Assembly: GCA_009777795.1 (NCBI GenBank)
Contig: WRLC01000003.1
Location: forward strand, 1 to 64,000
Direction: 5' to 3'
Length of the DNA: 64,000 bases
From: Candidatus Saccharimonadota bacterium
Lineage (GTDB): Bacteria; Patescibacteriota; Saccharimonadia; Saccharimonadales; Saccharimonadaceae
This document shows, one piece after another, positions 25,442 to 34,410 of this stretch. The position numbers were made by a program, and so were the translations under genes. Under the pieces are notes generated by a model. It saw nothing but the letters and a program-made list of their open reading frames with translations. It was not told where the DNA came from and did no database searches. Numbering within the stretch: the stretch's first letter is position 1; each line of letters begins with the position of its first letter.

Positions 25442-28400
25442 ATGGCAAGGAATATTCCGGATAAAGGCTATGGTGGGATTTATGGGGCGGAGGCTGCGGG
25501 TAAAAATCCGGAAAATGTGAAAGGTGCGGGGTCGGCGGCCGAGGCGGCGGACCATTTTGCGGCGGCGGAAAAGTCGGCCAGCAAGGCGGCGCCAAAGATT
25601 AGCGATAAAACGACAAGCAGCAGTGCTGATGTGGCGGAGAATTATGCGCCGAAATATACATCGCTCGGGGTCCTGTCGCCCGACAATACCTCAAGCTCGG
25701 AAAAACTGACGAAAAAGGTGAGTGGGAGCGGGCGGAGTAAGAAGCCGCTGATTGCGGCGGGCGGGTTGACGGGTTTGATTGCGGTGTTGATGTTGACGGT
25801 TTCAAGTATGTTGCCGATTCACCTGATTGAGAATATGATTGATATGCGTAATTCGTTTGGCACGACGGCGGAGATGCGGGGGACGCGGTTGATTACGCGG
25901 GCGGTGGGGAAGCATAACACGACGGCGATAACGAACTTTTCGCGGCGGAATACAATGTCGGCGGGGCGGATTGCTCAGATGAACCGAGGGTTGGCGCCGG
26001 AGGGACTACGGTTGCAGCTGGATAGCGGCGGGCAAAATGTGGTGTTGCAGTCGGCGTTGGACCCGGGAACGAATCGAATTAATTTGGATGCGGGCGGCAA
26101 TATGGAATTTCGGACGGTGGCGATGAATGAGGTGGAGTTTGCGGGGCTGATTAATGACCATCCGAATATTCGCAACGGCTTTAATAAGGGTGCGCGGACG
26201 ATGACGGGGCGGACGGCGGGGTGGTATAACCGGGCGATGGCGTTTTTCTTGAACAAGAATGCGCTGACGCGGAATTTGTTTAAGGATTTTATCGGGAGAG
26301 CGGAGGGTAATGCCAATTTTCGGGATGCGCAGGCGCGGCTAGCGACCGCGGAAGCGAGAGTGGCGAAAAATAATATTGACTTGGCGACGCAAGAGCGGAT
26401 GACGAATGCGGAGACGGGCGAGGTGTCGGACGTAGTAAACCAAAATCAGTCGGGGCGAAATTTGGACACGGCGAAGGTGGCGATTGGAGCGGACATTCGG
26501 GCGCGGGCGCTGCAAATTGCCGGGCGAGCGGGCGGAATCGGGGCGGCAATGTCGGCGAGTTGCGCGGTGTTTTTGGCGGTGGGGGCGGCGTCGGCGGTGT
26601 TTGCGGCGATTGAAATGTCGAAGGCCTTACATGTGGTGGCGGGCTGGTTTGAGGCGGGGCAGAAAACGATGGCGGGTGAGGGAGATGACAGCTATCATGC
26701 GTTTGGCGAGGCATTGACGGAGGCGACGGTGACGACGGCGTTTGATGAAAACGGCAATGAAATTGAGCTGCACGGCGGGGCGAAAAAGAGCGCGACGGAA
26801 TCGGCGGGGTTGACGCAGGTCTTGATTGGTGGGACATTTTCGGCAGAGGACGACCAAAGCGCGATGAAATATCATGCGGAAAAAGCGGTGGGGTACTTGG
26901 GCTTGACGGGCGGAACGGTGGCGGGGTGTTTTGCGGCGATGATTGCGGGGGGAATTTTGGGGGCGGTGAGTGAAGTGTTTGCGATTGTGGTTTCGTTCAT
27001 CCCGATTGCCGGACAGGCGTTTGCGGTGAGCCGGATTGTGGCGCGGACGGCGGGCAATTTGGCCTTGCAGGCGGGGATTGCGGCGGCGTTGGGCGTGGCG
27101 ATTGGAGCGATTGTGCCGATGTTGGCGAAAAGTTTTGTGACGACGATTGCGACGGACGTGGGGGGCGAGGACTTTGGTAATATGATTGGCAGTGTGGGCG
27201 GGCGATATATGTCGGGTACGCATCAGGCGAATGGTGGCGTGGTGGCGACAGAGGAGCGGGCGTTGGCATTTTACCGCGAGACGCAGGCGGTTTTGGCACG
27301 ACAGGCGGAGTTGGAGCGGTTGGAGCGGAGTCCGTTTGATATGACGAATCGGAATACGTTTTTGGGCAGTTTGGCTTACCGGATGTCGGGTTTTGCGGCG
27401 AGCAGCGGGTCGCTTTTGAGCAACTTTACGGGTTTGGCGAGTGCGGCGCAGACGTCGAGGTTGCCGTGGCAGTTTAATGCTAGCGCGAGTCAGGCGCTGG
27501 CGTTTAAGGAAAGTCTGGGGAATTGCCCGCAGTTGTCGTCGCTCTATCCGGAGGGGATGAGCGCGACGGATGACGGGCGGTTGCATACGGTGGCGTGTGA
27601 TATTTTTGGTAATCCGATGCGGAGCAATGATTTGAATACGATGGAGTTTGACCCGGAATATATTTATTGGAAGACGGCGTTTACGTGTGATGAGGACGGC
27701 GAGTGTTCGTTTGGCAAGCAGGGTGGAGCGACGCAGACCTACACGGGGACGCATTTGGATGGGACGACGTGGTCGGTGACGGGTGCGGCGTCGATTGAGC
27801 TGGATGATAACGGGATGGAGAAAATTAATCCGAAGAGCGATTTGGGCAAAATGGTGGTTTATGGAGTGAACCGGTCGACTGACCCGGGAGTGTTGGACGT
27901 GAATATTATGATGGCGGAAAATAATGTGGGGCCGAGCTGGTTGGGTTGGGTGCCGGCGGTGGGGAGTATCCAGCAGGTAATCTCAACGGTGAATCAGAAT
28001 GAGGCTTTGCAAAGTGGTTGGGTGGACGGGAAGAATTATTGCAATGGCTGTACGCCGGAATGGGATACGAAATACCGGTATTTAAGCCAATATATTGTGG
28101 ACACGAATTTGTATGAGGGGATGGGGTCGATTGAGCGCAGTCCGGTGGTGGCGTTTTTGGAGGAGGAGGTTTGGCCGACCTTGGATCGTAGTTTTGAGGG
28201 GGTGTTGGCGCGAAATATGGGGGTGCCGAAGGAGTTTGTGGCCGACACGTTGGCGTTTACGTTTGATTTGTTGGAGACGCAATATGCTTACTTAGCGGCT
28301 TGGCCAGCAGCCTCCCAATCCTCGGCAGACATTTTCAGTCCTACGCTCCAAATCTGTTCAAAATCGCGAGCCTCTTCCTATCGGGGTTCTCACGATTTTT

Positions 28401-28519
28401 CACAGACTTGTTCACTCGGTGGAAATGTATTGCCTCGGATTGGGGAGTTTGCTGGCCACGTTCTTGGGTCTACTGGAACAGATTTGCGGCGACGGTTTAA
28501 TGCGGAGGCCACGGCATGA
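25442..28519 (+). CDS. Cassette 1 gene A: large membrane-anchored protein (1025 aa), novel family
   Basis: Starts MARNIPDKGYGGIYG. A polar Ala/Ser-rich tail (1-100) is followed by one TM helix (about 102-126, ending LPIH), a large region, and hydrophobic segments near 363-390, 485-528 and 540-562. Conserved with the paralogue at 31279-34410: the N-terminal motif, GWFEAGQK, GDDSYHAFGE, EDFGNxxGS, SPFDxTNxNTFLG, YTGTHxDGxTWSV and the end RRRFNAEA. Residues 954-1006 are encoded by a palindromic element absent from the paralogue. No known domain recognised. The mRNA is nearly leaderless. It overlaps the next gene by ATGA, so it is made with a secreted hydrolase and a PEGA protein. A surface or secretion role is inferred. 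Confidence 0.8.
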   Translation: MARNIPDKGYGGIYGAEAAGKNPENVKGAGSAAEAADHFAAAEKSASKAAPKISDKTTSSSADVAENYAPKYTSLGVLSPDNTSSSEKLTKKVSGSGRSKKPLIAAGGLTGLIAVLMLTVSSMLPIHLIENMIDMRNSFGTTAEMRGTRLITRAVGKHNTTAITNFSRRNTMSAGRIAQMNRGLAPEGLRLQLDSGGQNVVLQSALDPGTNRINLDAGGNMEFRTVAMNEVEFAGLINDHPNIRNGFNKGARTMTGRTAGWYNRAMAFFLNKNALTRNLFKDFIGRAEGNANFRDAQARLATAEARVAKNNIDLATQERMTNAETGEVSDVVNQNQSGRNLDTAKVAIGADIRARALQIAGRAGGIGAAMSASCAVFLAVGAASAVFAAIEMSKALHVVAGWFEAGQKTMAGEGDDSYHAFGEALTEATVTTAFDENGNEIELHGGAKKSATESAGLTQVLIGGTFSAEDDQSAMKYHAEKAVGYLGLTGGTVAGCFAAMIAGGILGAVSEVFAIVVSFIPIAGQAFAVSRIVARTAGNLALQAGIAAALGVAIGAIVPMLAKSFVTTIATDVGGEDFGNMIGSVGGRYMSGTHQANGGVVATEERALAFYRETQAVLARQAELERLERSPFDMTNRNTFLGSLAYRMSGFAASSGSLLSNFTGLASAAQTSRLPWQFNASASQALAFKESLGNCPQLSSLYPEGMSATDDGRLHTVACDIFGNPMRSNDLNTMEFDPEYIYWKTAFTCDEDGECSFGKQGGATQTYTGTHLDGTTWSVTGAASIELDDNGMEKINPKSDLGKMVVYGVNRSTDPGVLDVNIMMAENNVGPSWLGWVPAVGSIQQVISTVNQNEALQSGWVDGKNYCNGCTPEWDTKYRYLSQYIVDTNLYEGMGSIERSPVVAFLEEEVWPTLDRSFEGVLARNMGVPKEFVADTLAFTFDLLETQYAYLAAWPAASQSSADIFSPTLQICSKSRASSYRGSHDFSQTCSLGGNVLPRIGEFAGHVLGSTGTDLRRRFNAEATA
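28301..28458 (+). repeat. 158-bp imperfect palindromic element, translated in frame
   Basis: Outer arms TGGCCAGCA (28301-28309) and TGCTGGCCA (28450-28458). Reading both arms inward: CTCCCAATCC against CTCCCCAATCC, ACATTTTCA against ACATTTCCA, ATCTGTTCAAAATCGCGAG against GTCTGTGAAAAATCGTGAG; the loop is about 18 nt near 28372-28389. The + strand here is C-rich, unlike the G-rich gene around it. It supplies 53 codons with no stop. Resembles a MITE or a Rickettsia-type palindromic element. Confidence 0.8.
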
Positions 28520-29796
28520 ACAAGGTGAAGCGATGGTTGGTTGTGGTGGGGGGGTTGGTTTTGGCGTTGTCGCCGACGATGGTGATGGCGAATCGGGATG
28601 AGTTGTTTTGGGCGGAGACGGGGATTCTGTTTTATGATCCGGATGATATGGCGATTGCGTGCGCGAGCATGGCGATGGGACAGGCGACGGGCAGTAGCAC
28701 AGCGGGGTTGAGCGCGCAGCAGGCAGCGTTTGTCGATCAATATCAGGGGATTGCGTCGGCGCTGAGTGTGCAGTATGGGATTCCTTGGGAGGCGGTGATG
28801 GCGCAGGGGATTTTGGAGAGCGCGGCGGGGATGAGTAGTTTTGCGCGGAACCGGAATAACTTTTTTGGGATTGGGGCGGTTGATAGCAACCCGAACAATG
28901 CGCATTATTTTGAGACGCCGGAGGCGGGCTGGGAGGGGTACTATCGATTTATTCGGGATAATCCGCGGTATCGCAATCATGGGGTGTTTCGCGAGCCGAC
29001 GATAACGGACCCGTATGCGTACGTGGCGGCGGTGAAGGCGGCGGGGTATGCGACGGATCCGCTGTATGTTGATAAGTTGGCGCCGATTATTACGGCGATT
29101 GTGGCGCGGGCGGGGGAGCAGGGTTGGCAGACGTCGGCGGAGTTGGCGGCGGCGAATCCGGAGATGTTGACGGCGGCGGAGCAGAATGCGGCGGGGGCGA
29201 ATGAGGGGTCGGACGTTTCGAATTTCTTGACTTATTGCTCGGGGGTGAATTTGACGGGGAATTATGCGCAGGATTTGCATAATACGATTATGGCGTTTTC
29301 GTGGGATGGAATTCGGAGCCAACCGGCAAATAATCCGAAGCCGGAATATTATAGCGCGCTGTCGGGGATGGGCTTCTTTGGCAATCAGGATGCGTATGTG
29401 AAGGCGGGGGCGTCGTGTGATGCGTTTGTGGCAACCGTGATGCGGGCGAGCGGGGCGGATACGGATTTTCCGTGCTGCGGGACGAGCAACCAGCTGAATT
29501 ATTTGGCGAACAACCCGCTTTATACGGAGGTGCCGAATTTGGGTAATGTGTCGAATTTGCAGGATGGTGATATATTTGTATTGAATGGGCATATTATGAT
29601 ATTTATCAATGAAAATGGGCAGCCGAAGGTGGCGCATGCGAGCCGGGATACGGGGACGACGTGCCGAAGTTATAGTGGGATGCTAACGACGACGGCGGGG
29701 GGGCGGATTTCGTCGTGCGCGCGGACGGGCGAGCGAGGGACGGTTTATTTTAGCGATAGCCGGGGGAGTTATCGGATTTTTAGGAGGAATGGGTGA
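28516..29796 (+). CDS. Cassette 1 gene B: secreted peptidoglycan hydrolase (glucosaminidase + papain-like domain)
   Basis: A 426-aa protein. Signal peptide 1-26 (ending MVMA), then the motif FYDPDD. Residues about 75-200 match the glucosaminidase family (FlgJ/LytG type): PWEAVMAQGILESAAG with the likely catalytic Glu, then NNFFGIGAV and the YSR-like blocks. Residues about 255-400 look like an NlpC/P60 or CHAP-type cysteine peptidase: candidate nucleophile Cys301 (SCDAFVATVMR), a CC pair (FPCCGTS) and candidate His358 (NGHIMIF). It should cut glycan and peptide bonds of cell walls. Starts within the end of gene A (ATGA) and ends within the start of gene C. Targets could be self or host wall; undetermined. 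Confidence 0.82.
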   Translation: MNKVKRWLVVVGGLVLALSPTMVMANRDELFWAETGILFYDPDDMAIACASMAMGQATGSSTAGLSAQQAAFVDQYQGIASALSVQYGIPWEAVMAQGILESAAGMSSFARNRNNFFGIGAVDSNPNNAHYFETPEAGWEGYYRFIRDNPRYRNHGVFREPTITDPYAYVAAVKAAGYATDPLYVDKLAPIITAIVARAGEQGWQTSAELAAANPEMLTAAEQNAAGANEGSDVSNFLTYCSGVNLTGNYAQDLHNTIMAFSWDGIRSQPANNPKPEYYSALSGMGFFGNQDAYVKAGASCDAFVATVMRASGADTDFPCCGTSNQLNYLANNPLYTEVPNLGNVSNLQDGDIFVLNGHIMIFINENGQPKVAHASRDTGTTCRSYSGMLTTTAGGRISSCARTGERGTVYFSDSRGSYRIFRRNG

Positions 29797-30413
29797 GCAA
29801 GTGGGTTTATGTGTTGGGGGGTGTGGCGGCGGCGGTTTTGTTGGGGCTGGGGATTTATCGGGCGATTTGGTCGGCGACGTTGACGTTGGTGGTGGCGCCG
29901 TATGATGCGGTGATTTATGTGGATGGGGCGGCGGCGGTGAATGGGGCGACAAAGCGGGTGCGGCCGGGCGAGTATGTGGTGGCGGTGAGGCGAGAAGGGT
30001 TTGATGATGAGGAGCATAAGGTGGAAGTGCGGCGGGGCGATGAGGCGCGGGTGATGGTGGCGTTGTTGCCGTCGGACGGGGATTATTCGTGGTATATGGA
30101 GAATGCGGAGGATGGGTTGATTTTGGACTCGGTGATGAGCGCGCGGTCGACCGAGCGGGAGGAGCAGCTGACGGAGCGGTGGCCGGTGTTGAATGCTTTG
30201 CCGCAGCGGACGAATTTCTATGAGTTGACGTTGTTTGCGTTGCCGAGTTCGGAAAATCCGCGGATGGTGCTGATGTTGACAATTTATGAGATTCCGCGGG
30301 ATGGGATTTTGGCGACGCCAGAGAAGTTTGCGGAATATTCGGCGGCGGCGCGGGGGTGGCTTTTGGAACAGGGGTTGGAAGAGGGTGAGTTTGAGATAAT
30401 TTCGGGGAATTAG
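29793..30413 (+). CDS. Cassette 1 gene C: membrane-anchored PEGA-domain protein
   Basis: A 206-aa protein with an N-terminal TM anchor (about 5-25) and a PEGA domain (about 30-90: YDAVIYVDGAAA, RPGEYVVAVRREGF). PEGA is a small surface beta domain. The remaining 115 residues are unassigned, beginning with LLPSDGDYSWY, a motif shared with the paralogue at 35645. It overlaps gene B by 4 nt. It may tether or position the hydrolase outside the membrane (inference). Very strong G bias on the coding strand. Confidence 0.8.
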   Translation: MSKWVYVLGGVAAAVLLGLGIYRAIWSATLTLVVAPYDAVIYVDGAAAVNGATKRVRPGEYVVAVRREGFDDEEHKVEVRRGDEARVMVALLPSDGDYSWYMENAEDGLILDSVMSARSTEREEQLTERWPVLNALPQRTNFYELTLFALPSSENPRMVLMLTIYEIPRDGILATPEKFAEYSAAARGWLLEQGLEEGEFEIISGN

Positions 30414-30432
30414 CGGCTGCAGGGGTCGGGCA

Positions 30433-30461
30433 TTGACTTTTAGCCATAAGTGTGATATAAT
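30433..30461 (+). promoter_or_regulatory. Promoter of the lipoprotein gene
   Basis: TTGACT (30433-30438), 17-nt spacer, TATAAT (30456-30461). The leader of about 80 nt contains TGGTGC-GAGA-GCGCCA, a 6-bp hairpin with GNRA tetraloop, and the near-repeat GGTATCCTACGGGGTACGGG. No known riboswitch recognised. Confidence 0.75.
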
Positions 30462-30545
30462 GGGGAGGGTATCCTACGGGGTACGGGTAGAATGTTTCCC
30501 TAAAACAATGGTGCGAGAGCGCCAAAATACTTTGAAAAGGAGAGA

Positions 30546-31184
30546 ATGATGATGAAAAAGATGACTTGTTTACTGATGCTTGCTCTCGCAATCTTTTGTT
30601 TGGCGGGATGCACGAGGAGTACTTCGGCGATGCCGGAGAGAGAACAGCCGGTGGTTTCGGCGCAGAATGATGTAGCTGGGAGAGATGATAGCACATCAAG
30701 CACCGGCGAGCCAACTGAGCCAGCAGCCCCTGAAGGGGATTCATGGCTGGATGAGTTAACTGAGGCAGTAGCGCTTGGCGAGTATCCGAACTGGGATGAG
30801 TGGGTCACGGAAGACCAGTTTAACCGTGTGCTTGCAGCAAAAGGAAGCCACTTTGAGCCGCAAGGGGACTACACTTGGGATAATGGGATAGGTCTTACGG
30901 TTGCGGTGGAAACATCGCTTGCCCGTGGTCTTGGATCGGATGACCGTTGGCACATAGTGCCTTACTATGCCGGAGGGTTCGCTCACACGCCAAGCCCCGG
31001 CTTCACATCCCAAGTTTGGCGGGATGAGCGCTGGATAAGCAGATATGTGGTTGACGAGCGAGGCATGTCGCAGCGGTTGGCCGAGGACTTATGGACTCTA
31101 CTATTGTACAGCGATTCGTTAGAAACGTTGGCTGATAACATTCTGTCTATCGACGGGATGAAAGAAGAGCTAGCTAATAAGTAA
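30546..31184 (+). CDS. Lipoprotein of unknown function between the two cassettes
   Basis: A 212-aa protein with a lipoprotein signal: basic start, hydrophobic core, lipobox LAGC with the lipidated Cys near residue 21. A Ser/Thr/Pro-rich linker follows (to about 65), then a folded part (DEWVTEDQFNRVLAAKGSHFEPQ onward) with no family recognised. Three ATG codons in a row (30546, 30549, 30552); AGGAG spacing favours the second or third. It has its own promoter and does not share the extreme G bias of cassette 1, so it may have a different history. Confidence 0.8.
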   Translation: MMMKKMTCLLMLALAIFCLAGCTRSTSAMPEREQPVVSAQNDVAGRDDSTSSTGEPTEPAAPEGDSWLDELTEAVALGEYPNWDEWVTEDQFNRVLAAKGSHFEPQGDYTWDNGIGLTVAVETSLARGLGSDDRWHIVPYYAGGFAHTPSPGFTSQVWRDERWISRYVVDERGMSQRLAEDLWTLLLYSDSLETLADNILSIDGMKEELANK

Positions 31185-31216
31185 TCAGCATCAATCTAGA
31201 CTCTTATTTTATTTTT

Positions 31217-31242
31217 AGCCCCTTGGCGTACGCTAGGGGGCT
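31217..31242 (+). other. Hairpin before cassette 2
   Basis: AGCCCC (31217-31222) pairs with GGGGCT (31237-31242), with GCGTACGC at the tip. No U-run follows on the + strand, so termination is doubtful; it abuts the -35 box of cassette 2. Confidence 0.45.
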
Positions 31243-31270
31243 TGAAAGTGGTTATGATATATGACATAAT
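31242..31270 (+). promoter_or_regulatory. Promoter of cassette 2
   Basis: TTGAAA (31242-31247), 17-nt spacer, CATAAT (31265-31270), 8 nt before ATG 31279; the mRNA is probably leaderless. Confidence 0.65.
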
Positions 31271-31278
31271 TATTGTAA

Positions 31279-34200
31279 ATGGCGAGGACGATACCGAAAA
31301 CCGGTTATGGAGGTATTTACGGCGAGGAGGACGTGCGGAACAAGCGCGCGGGTAATGCGGCGGACGATTTTGCCAGTGCGGAGAAAAATGCCAGCGGAGG
31401 CGCGCCAAAAAATAATGAGCAGACGACGAGCAGCAGTACGGACGTAGCGGAGAATGGAGCGGCAGGTCAAGGGCCGAAATACAGTGGCGACGGAGCGGGC
31501 GCTGGGAAAGCGGGTGGCAAAGCTGGGGGCGTTGCGGGAGCGGCGGCAAAAGCGACACCGATGGGCAGATTTATGGGCGGGATGAAGAACGCGTTTAAGA
31601 GTGGCGATGATGGGGACAGAAAGCCGCTGTTTGCGATTGGCGGGCTAACGGGTATTGTGGGGGTTATTATGATGTTGGTGTCGAGTACGCTACCGATACA
31701 TATGATAAGCAATTTTGGCGATTTGAGGAATACGATGTTCGGGCAAAATAGTGAGCGGACGAACGTGCTGATACGCAGGATGACGAGAGGTGAGGTTGAT
31801 AGCAACTTGTTTAGCAAACGTTCGACGATGGGCAACCGTAGGTTGGCACAGATGAACCGCGGGTTGAATGACACTGGGTTTCGTTTTGAATTTGATAGCG
31901 GCTCGAAGCACTATGTGATGTTAAGAGCGGAAGTTGATCCTAGCACGGGGACAATAAAACGGACCTCAAGCGGTCAGGTGGATTTCACGGGTGCGCAAAG
32001 GATAAATAGTGAGGTGGAGTTGAAGGCTATGTTCGATGGCGATAAGGCTTTCCGGACGGCATGGAATGATGGCACGAAAACGATGACTGGAAAGAATAGC
32101 GGTTGGTTTAATAGGGCGATGGCCTATATGCTTAGAGGTAATAGGCTGACGCGGAATTTGTTTAAGGGCTTTATCGCTAGGGAAGATGCGAGAGCAGCGC
32201 TGAGGGCAATGCAGGGGCGGTTAAGCAACTCGGAGAAAATCCAGACTAACGGGTCATTGACGGACGCAACTCGGACGGTCACGGAAGGCACCGACTCAAA
32301 CGGCAATCCAACTACTACCGACACAACTACCTCACCGCAGGCAAGACAAAAAAGATTTCAAGACCTGAATGCTAAGATTACAAGCGATATACGAGTCAAA
32401 GCGATGCAGTTGGTGACGGGGGTAGCGGCGGCTTATTGTGGGGTGAAATTGGCGATAGCGGCGGTTTCGGCGGTATATGCGATGGATGCGGCAATGCGCG
32501 GATTAGCTGTGGTGGCGGGTTATTTTGAGGCTGGGCAGAAACCATTGGCTGGTGATGGAGATGACAGCTATCATGCTTTTGGCGAGATGCTAAATACGGC
32601 AACTGAAACTACTATTGTCGACGAAAACGGCAACAGAGAAGTATTGAATGATGGCGTGAAAATGAGCCCGACAGAGGCGCGCGGGATGCAGGCAATTTTG
32701 GTAGGCGGGCTTTCGGCCGGAGACGTGGTGGATGACCCGAGTGTGGCAAAATATAGCATGGAACAGGCAATGAAACATGTCTCGACATCAGCAAATGAGG
32801 TGCGGAACTGTTCGCGTGCGATGATGATAGCAGGAGGCGTGCAGATAGGTATCTTCGCAGCGCAAGTGATTGTAGGTATCTTCACTCTGGGTATTGGGGC
32901 CGGCCTAATCGAGATTGGTAAGATAGCGGCACAACAGGCAGGTAGCGCGCTGGTGATGTCAATCTTGGCGGGCGCAGCGATAAAGAAACTGGTGCCGATT
33001 ATTGCGATGACGGCGATCACGGCGATTGCGACTGAAGTTTGGGGAGAAGATTTTGGTAATTTGGTAGGTAGCTTTGGCTCGCGATATTTCAGCAAGGGGC
33101 ACCAAGGTAATGGCGGACCGGCTACGGGCTATGACAATGCGTTGGCGTTTTATGTTGAGCAGCAGAGGGTGCTGGCCTATGCGGCGGAGTTAGACCGAGC
33201 GACAAAAAGCCCGTTTGACATCACGAACCAGAACACATTCCTTGGCAAGATCTCGAGCAACCTAGCGATTGCTAGCGCCGGTAGGTCGAAGTCGATATTA
33301 GGACAGATGAATACATTAGGAGCTTTGACAGGCTCGATGCGGCTACCAGTGAACATGAGCTCAGCGGCGACTTATGAAATTGCCTTCCGCGATACGATTA
33401 ATTGGTCGAGCGATGGGAATGGTTGTTCGAGGCTAGAGATGATTGGCGCGGTGGGGGATATGTTCTGCAACCCAATTCGTAGTAATGATCTGACTACGAG
33501 CGTGGACGATCCGGAATTCGTGTTTTATAAAACAGCGGCGTCTTGCCGGGGGAGCAGCAACGGCTCGCCATGCTCATTTGGTGTGCGCGCAACAAGTGGC
33601 TCGACCAATTCGGAAACTGGCCACTATCCGGGCAAGACTTACACTGGGACGCATCCAGATGGCAGGACATGGTCAGTAACGGTGAATGCGACAATTGAGA
33701 CAGGTAGTGATGGCTTGGAAAAAATAAATTACGACTCAGATCTAGGTAAAATGATAAAGTATGGCGTTGATAGAAAAACCGACCCGGGAATCACCGACGC
33801 AAATATCGTACAGGAAGAGGCAAATCTGACGACTGGTCTAAATGCTCTGGACACTGTACTGAATGCAATCCCTGTTGTCGGTGATTTCATGCAGATTGCT
33901 CAGGGAGCGCGCCAAAACTTGGCGTTGGAGGCAGGCTGGGTAAATGGTGAGGCGTTTTGCGCCGGGTGTGAGCATGATAACGATGCGGTGCGGGCGAAAT
34001 GGTCCACAGACTATCGATACTTAAACCAATATATAGTTGACACTAACGCATATGAGAATGTTGGGGCGATAGATAGCAACCCAGTGGTGGCGTTTATGGA
34101 GGAATATATTTGGCCGTTTGAGGATAGGAGCTATGCGGGAATCTTGGCGGCGAATATGGGCATGCCGAAAGAATGGGTTGTGGCGACGCTGGCTTTTGCG

Positions 34201-34410
34201 GAAGACTTGCGAGATTCGCCGAGCGAGGTTGATGATTTGATTGCGAGTGCGCCAAATATTTATATGACTTACTACCACGGGATTGATTTAGAGCAGTTGA
34301 CCGTGCCAGAAGACGATGGCCCATATAGTGTCTTAGCAAACATGCAACAGTCGACGCAGACGGCTGGCGTGGAGTGGCGCCGACGGTTTAACGCCGAGGC
34401 GGTAGCATGA
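31279..34410 (+). CDS. Cassette 2 gene A: paralogue of the 25442 gene (1043 aa)
   Basis: Starts MARTIPKTGYGGIYG. Same layout as the cassette 1 protein: polar tail, TM near 118-140 (GGLTGIVGVIMM...LPIH), large middle part with hydrophobic helices (about 380-405, 515-560), and the shared motifs GYFEAGQK, GDDSYHAFGE, EDFGNLVGS and RRRFNAEA. It lacks the palindromic insert; its C-terminal 65 residues are normal coding sequence (ESP-type acidic linker, GPYSVLANMQQ). Codon use is less G-biased than in cassette 1. It overlaps the next gene by ATGA. Function unknown; co-expression with a hydrolase suggests an envelope-spanning carrier or scaffold. Confidence 0.8.
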   Translation: MARTIPKTGYGGIYGEEDVRNKRAGNAADDFASAEKNASGGAPKNNEQTTSSSTDVAENGAAGQGPKYSGDGAGAGKAGGKAGGVAGAAAKATPMGRFMGGMKNAFKSGDDGDRKPLFAIGGLTGIVGVIMMLVSSTLPIHMISNFGDLRNTMFGQNSERTNVLIRRMTRGEVDSNLFSKRSTMGNRRLAQMNRGLNDTGFRFEFDSGSKHYVMLRAEVDPSTGTIKRTSSGQVDFTGAQRINSEVELKAMFDGDKAFRTAWNDGTKTMTGKNSGWFNRAMAYMLRGNRLTRNLFKGFIAREDARAALRAMQGRLSNSEKIQTNGSLTDATRTVTEGTDSNGNPTTTDTTTSPQARQKRFQDLNAKITSDIRVKAMQLVTGVAAAYCGVKLAIAAVSAVYAMDAAMRGLAVVAGYFEAGQKPLAGDGDDSYHAFGEMLNTATETTIVDENGNREVLNDGVKMSPTEARGMQAILVGGLSAGDVVDDPSVAKYSMEQAMKHVSTSANEVRNCSRAMMIAGGVQIGIFAAQVIVGIFTLGIGAGLIEIGKIAAQQAGSALVMSILAGAAIKKLVPIIAMTAITAIATEVWGEDFGNLVGSFGSRYFSKGHQGNGGPATGYDNALAFYVEQQRVLAYAAELDRATKSPFDITNQNTFLGKISSNLAIASAGRSKSILGQMNTLGALTGSMRLPVNMSSAATYEIAFRDTINWSSDGNGCSRLEMIGAVGDMFCNPIRSNDLTTSVDDPEFVFYKTAASCRGSSNGSPCSFGVRATSGSTNSETGHYPGKTYTGTHPDGRTWSVTVNATIETGSDGLEKINYDSDLGKMIKYGVDRKTDPGITDANIVQEEANLTTGLNALDTVLNAIPVVGDFMQIAQGARQNLALEAGWVNGEAFCAGCEHDNDAVRAKWSTDYRYLNQYIVDTNAYENVGAIDSNPVVAFMEEYIWPFEDRSYAGILAANMGMPKEWVVATLAFAEDLRDSPSEVDDLIASAPNIYMTYYHGIDLEQLTVPEDDGPYSVLANMQQSTQTAGVEWRRRFNAEAVA

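Noticed and set aside
28327-28431. Invertible DNA switch between the palindrome arms
   Set aside because: Inverting the centre would bring an in-frame stop, but the whole 158 bp pairs with itself, which fits one palindromic element better than a flip-flop segment; no recombinase gene is adjacent.
28300-28500. Frameshift in the 3' part of the cassette 1 membrane protein gene
   Set aside because: An alternative frame is open here, but the annotated frame is continuous and regains the conserved RRRFNAEA end. The odd stretch is explained by the palindromic element.
31217-31242. Intrinsic terminator after the lipoprotein gene
   Set aside because: The hairpin is good but no U-run follows on the + strand, so it is listed only as a hairpin.
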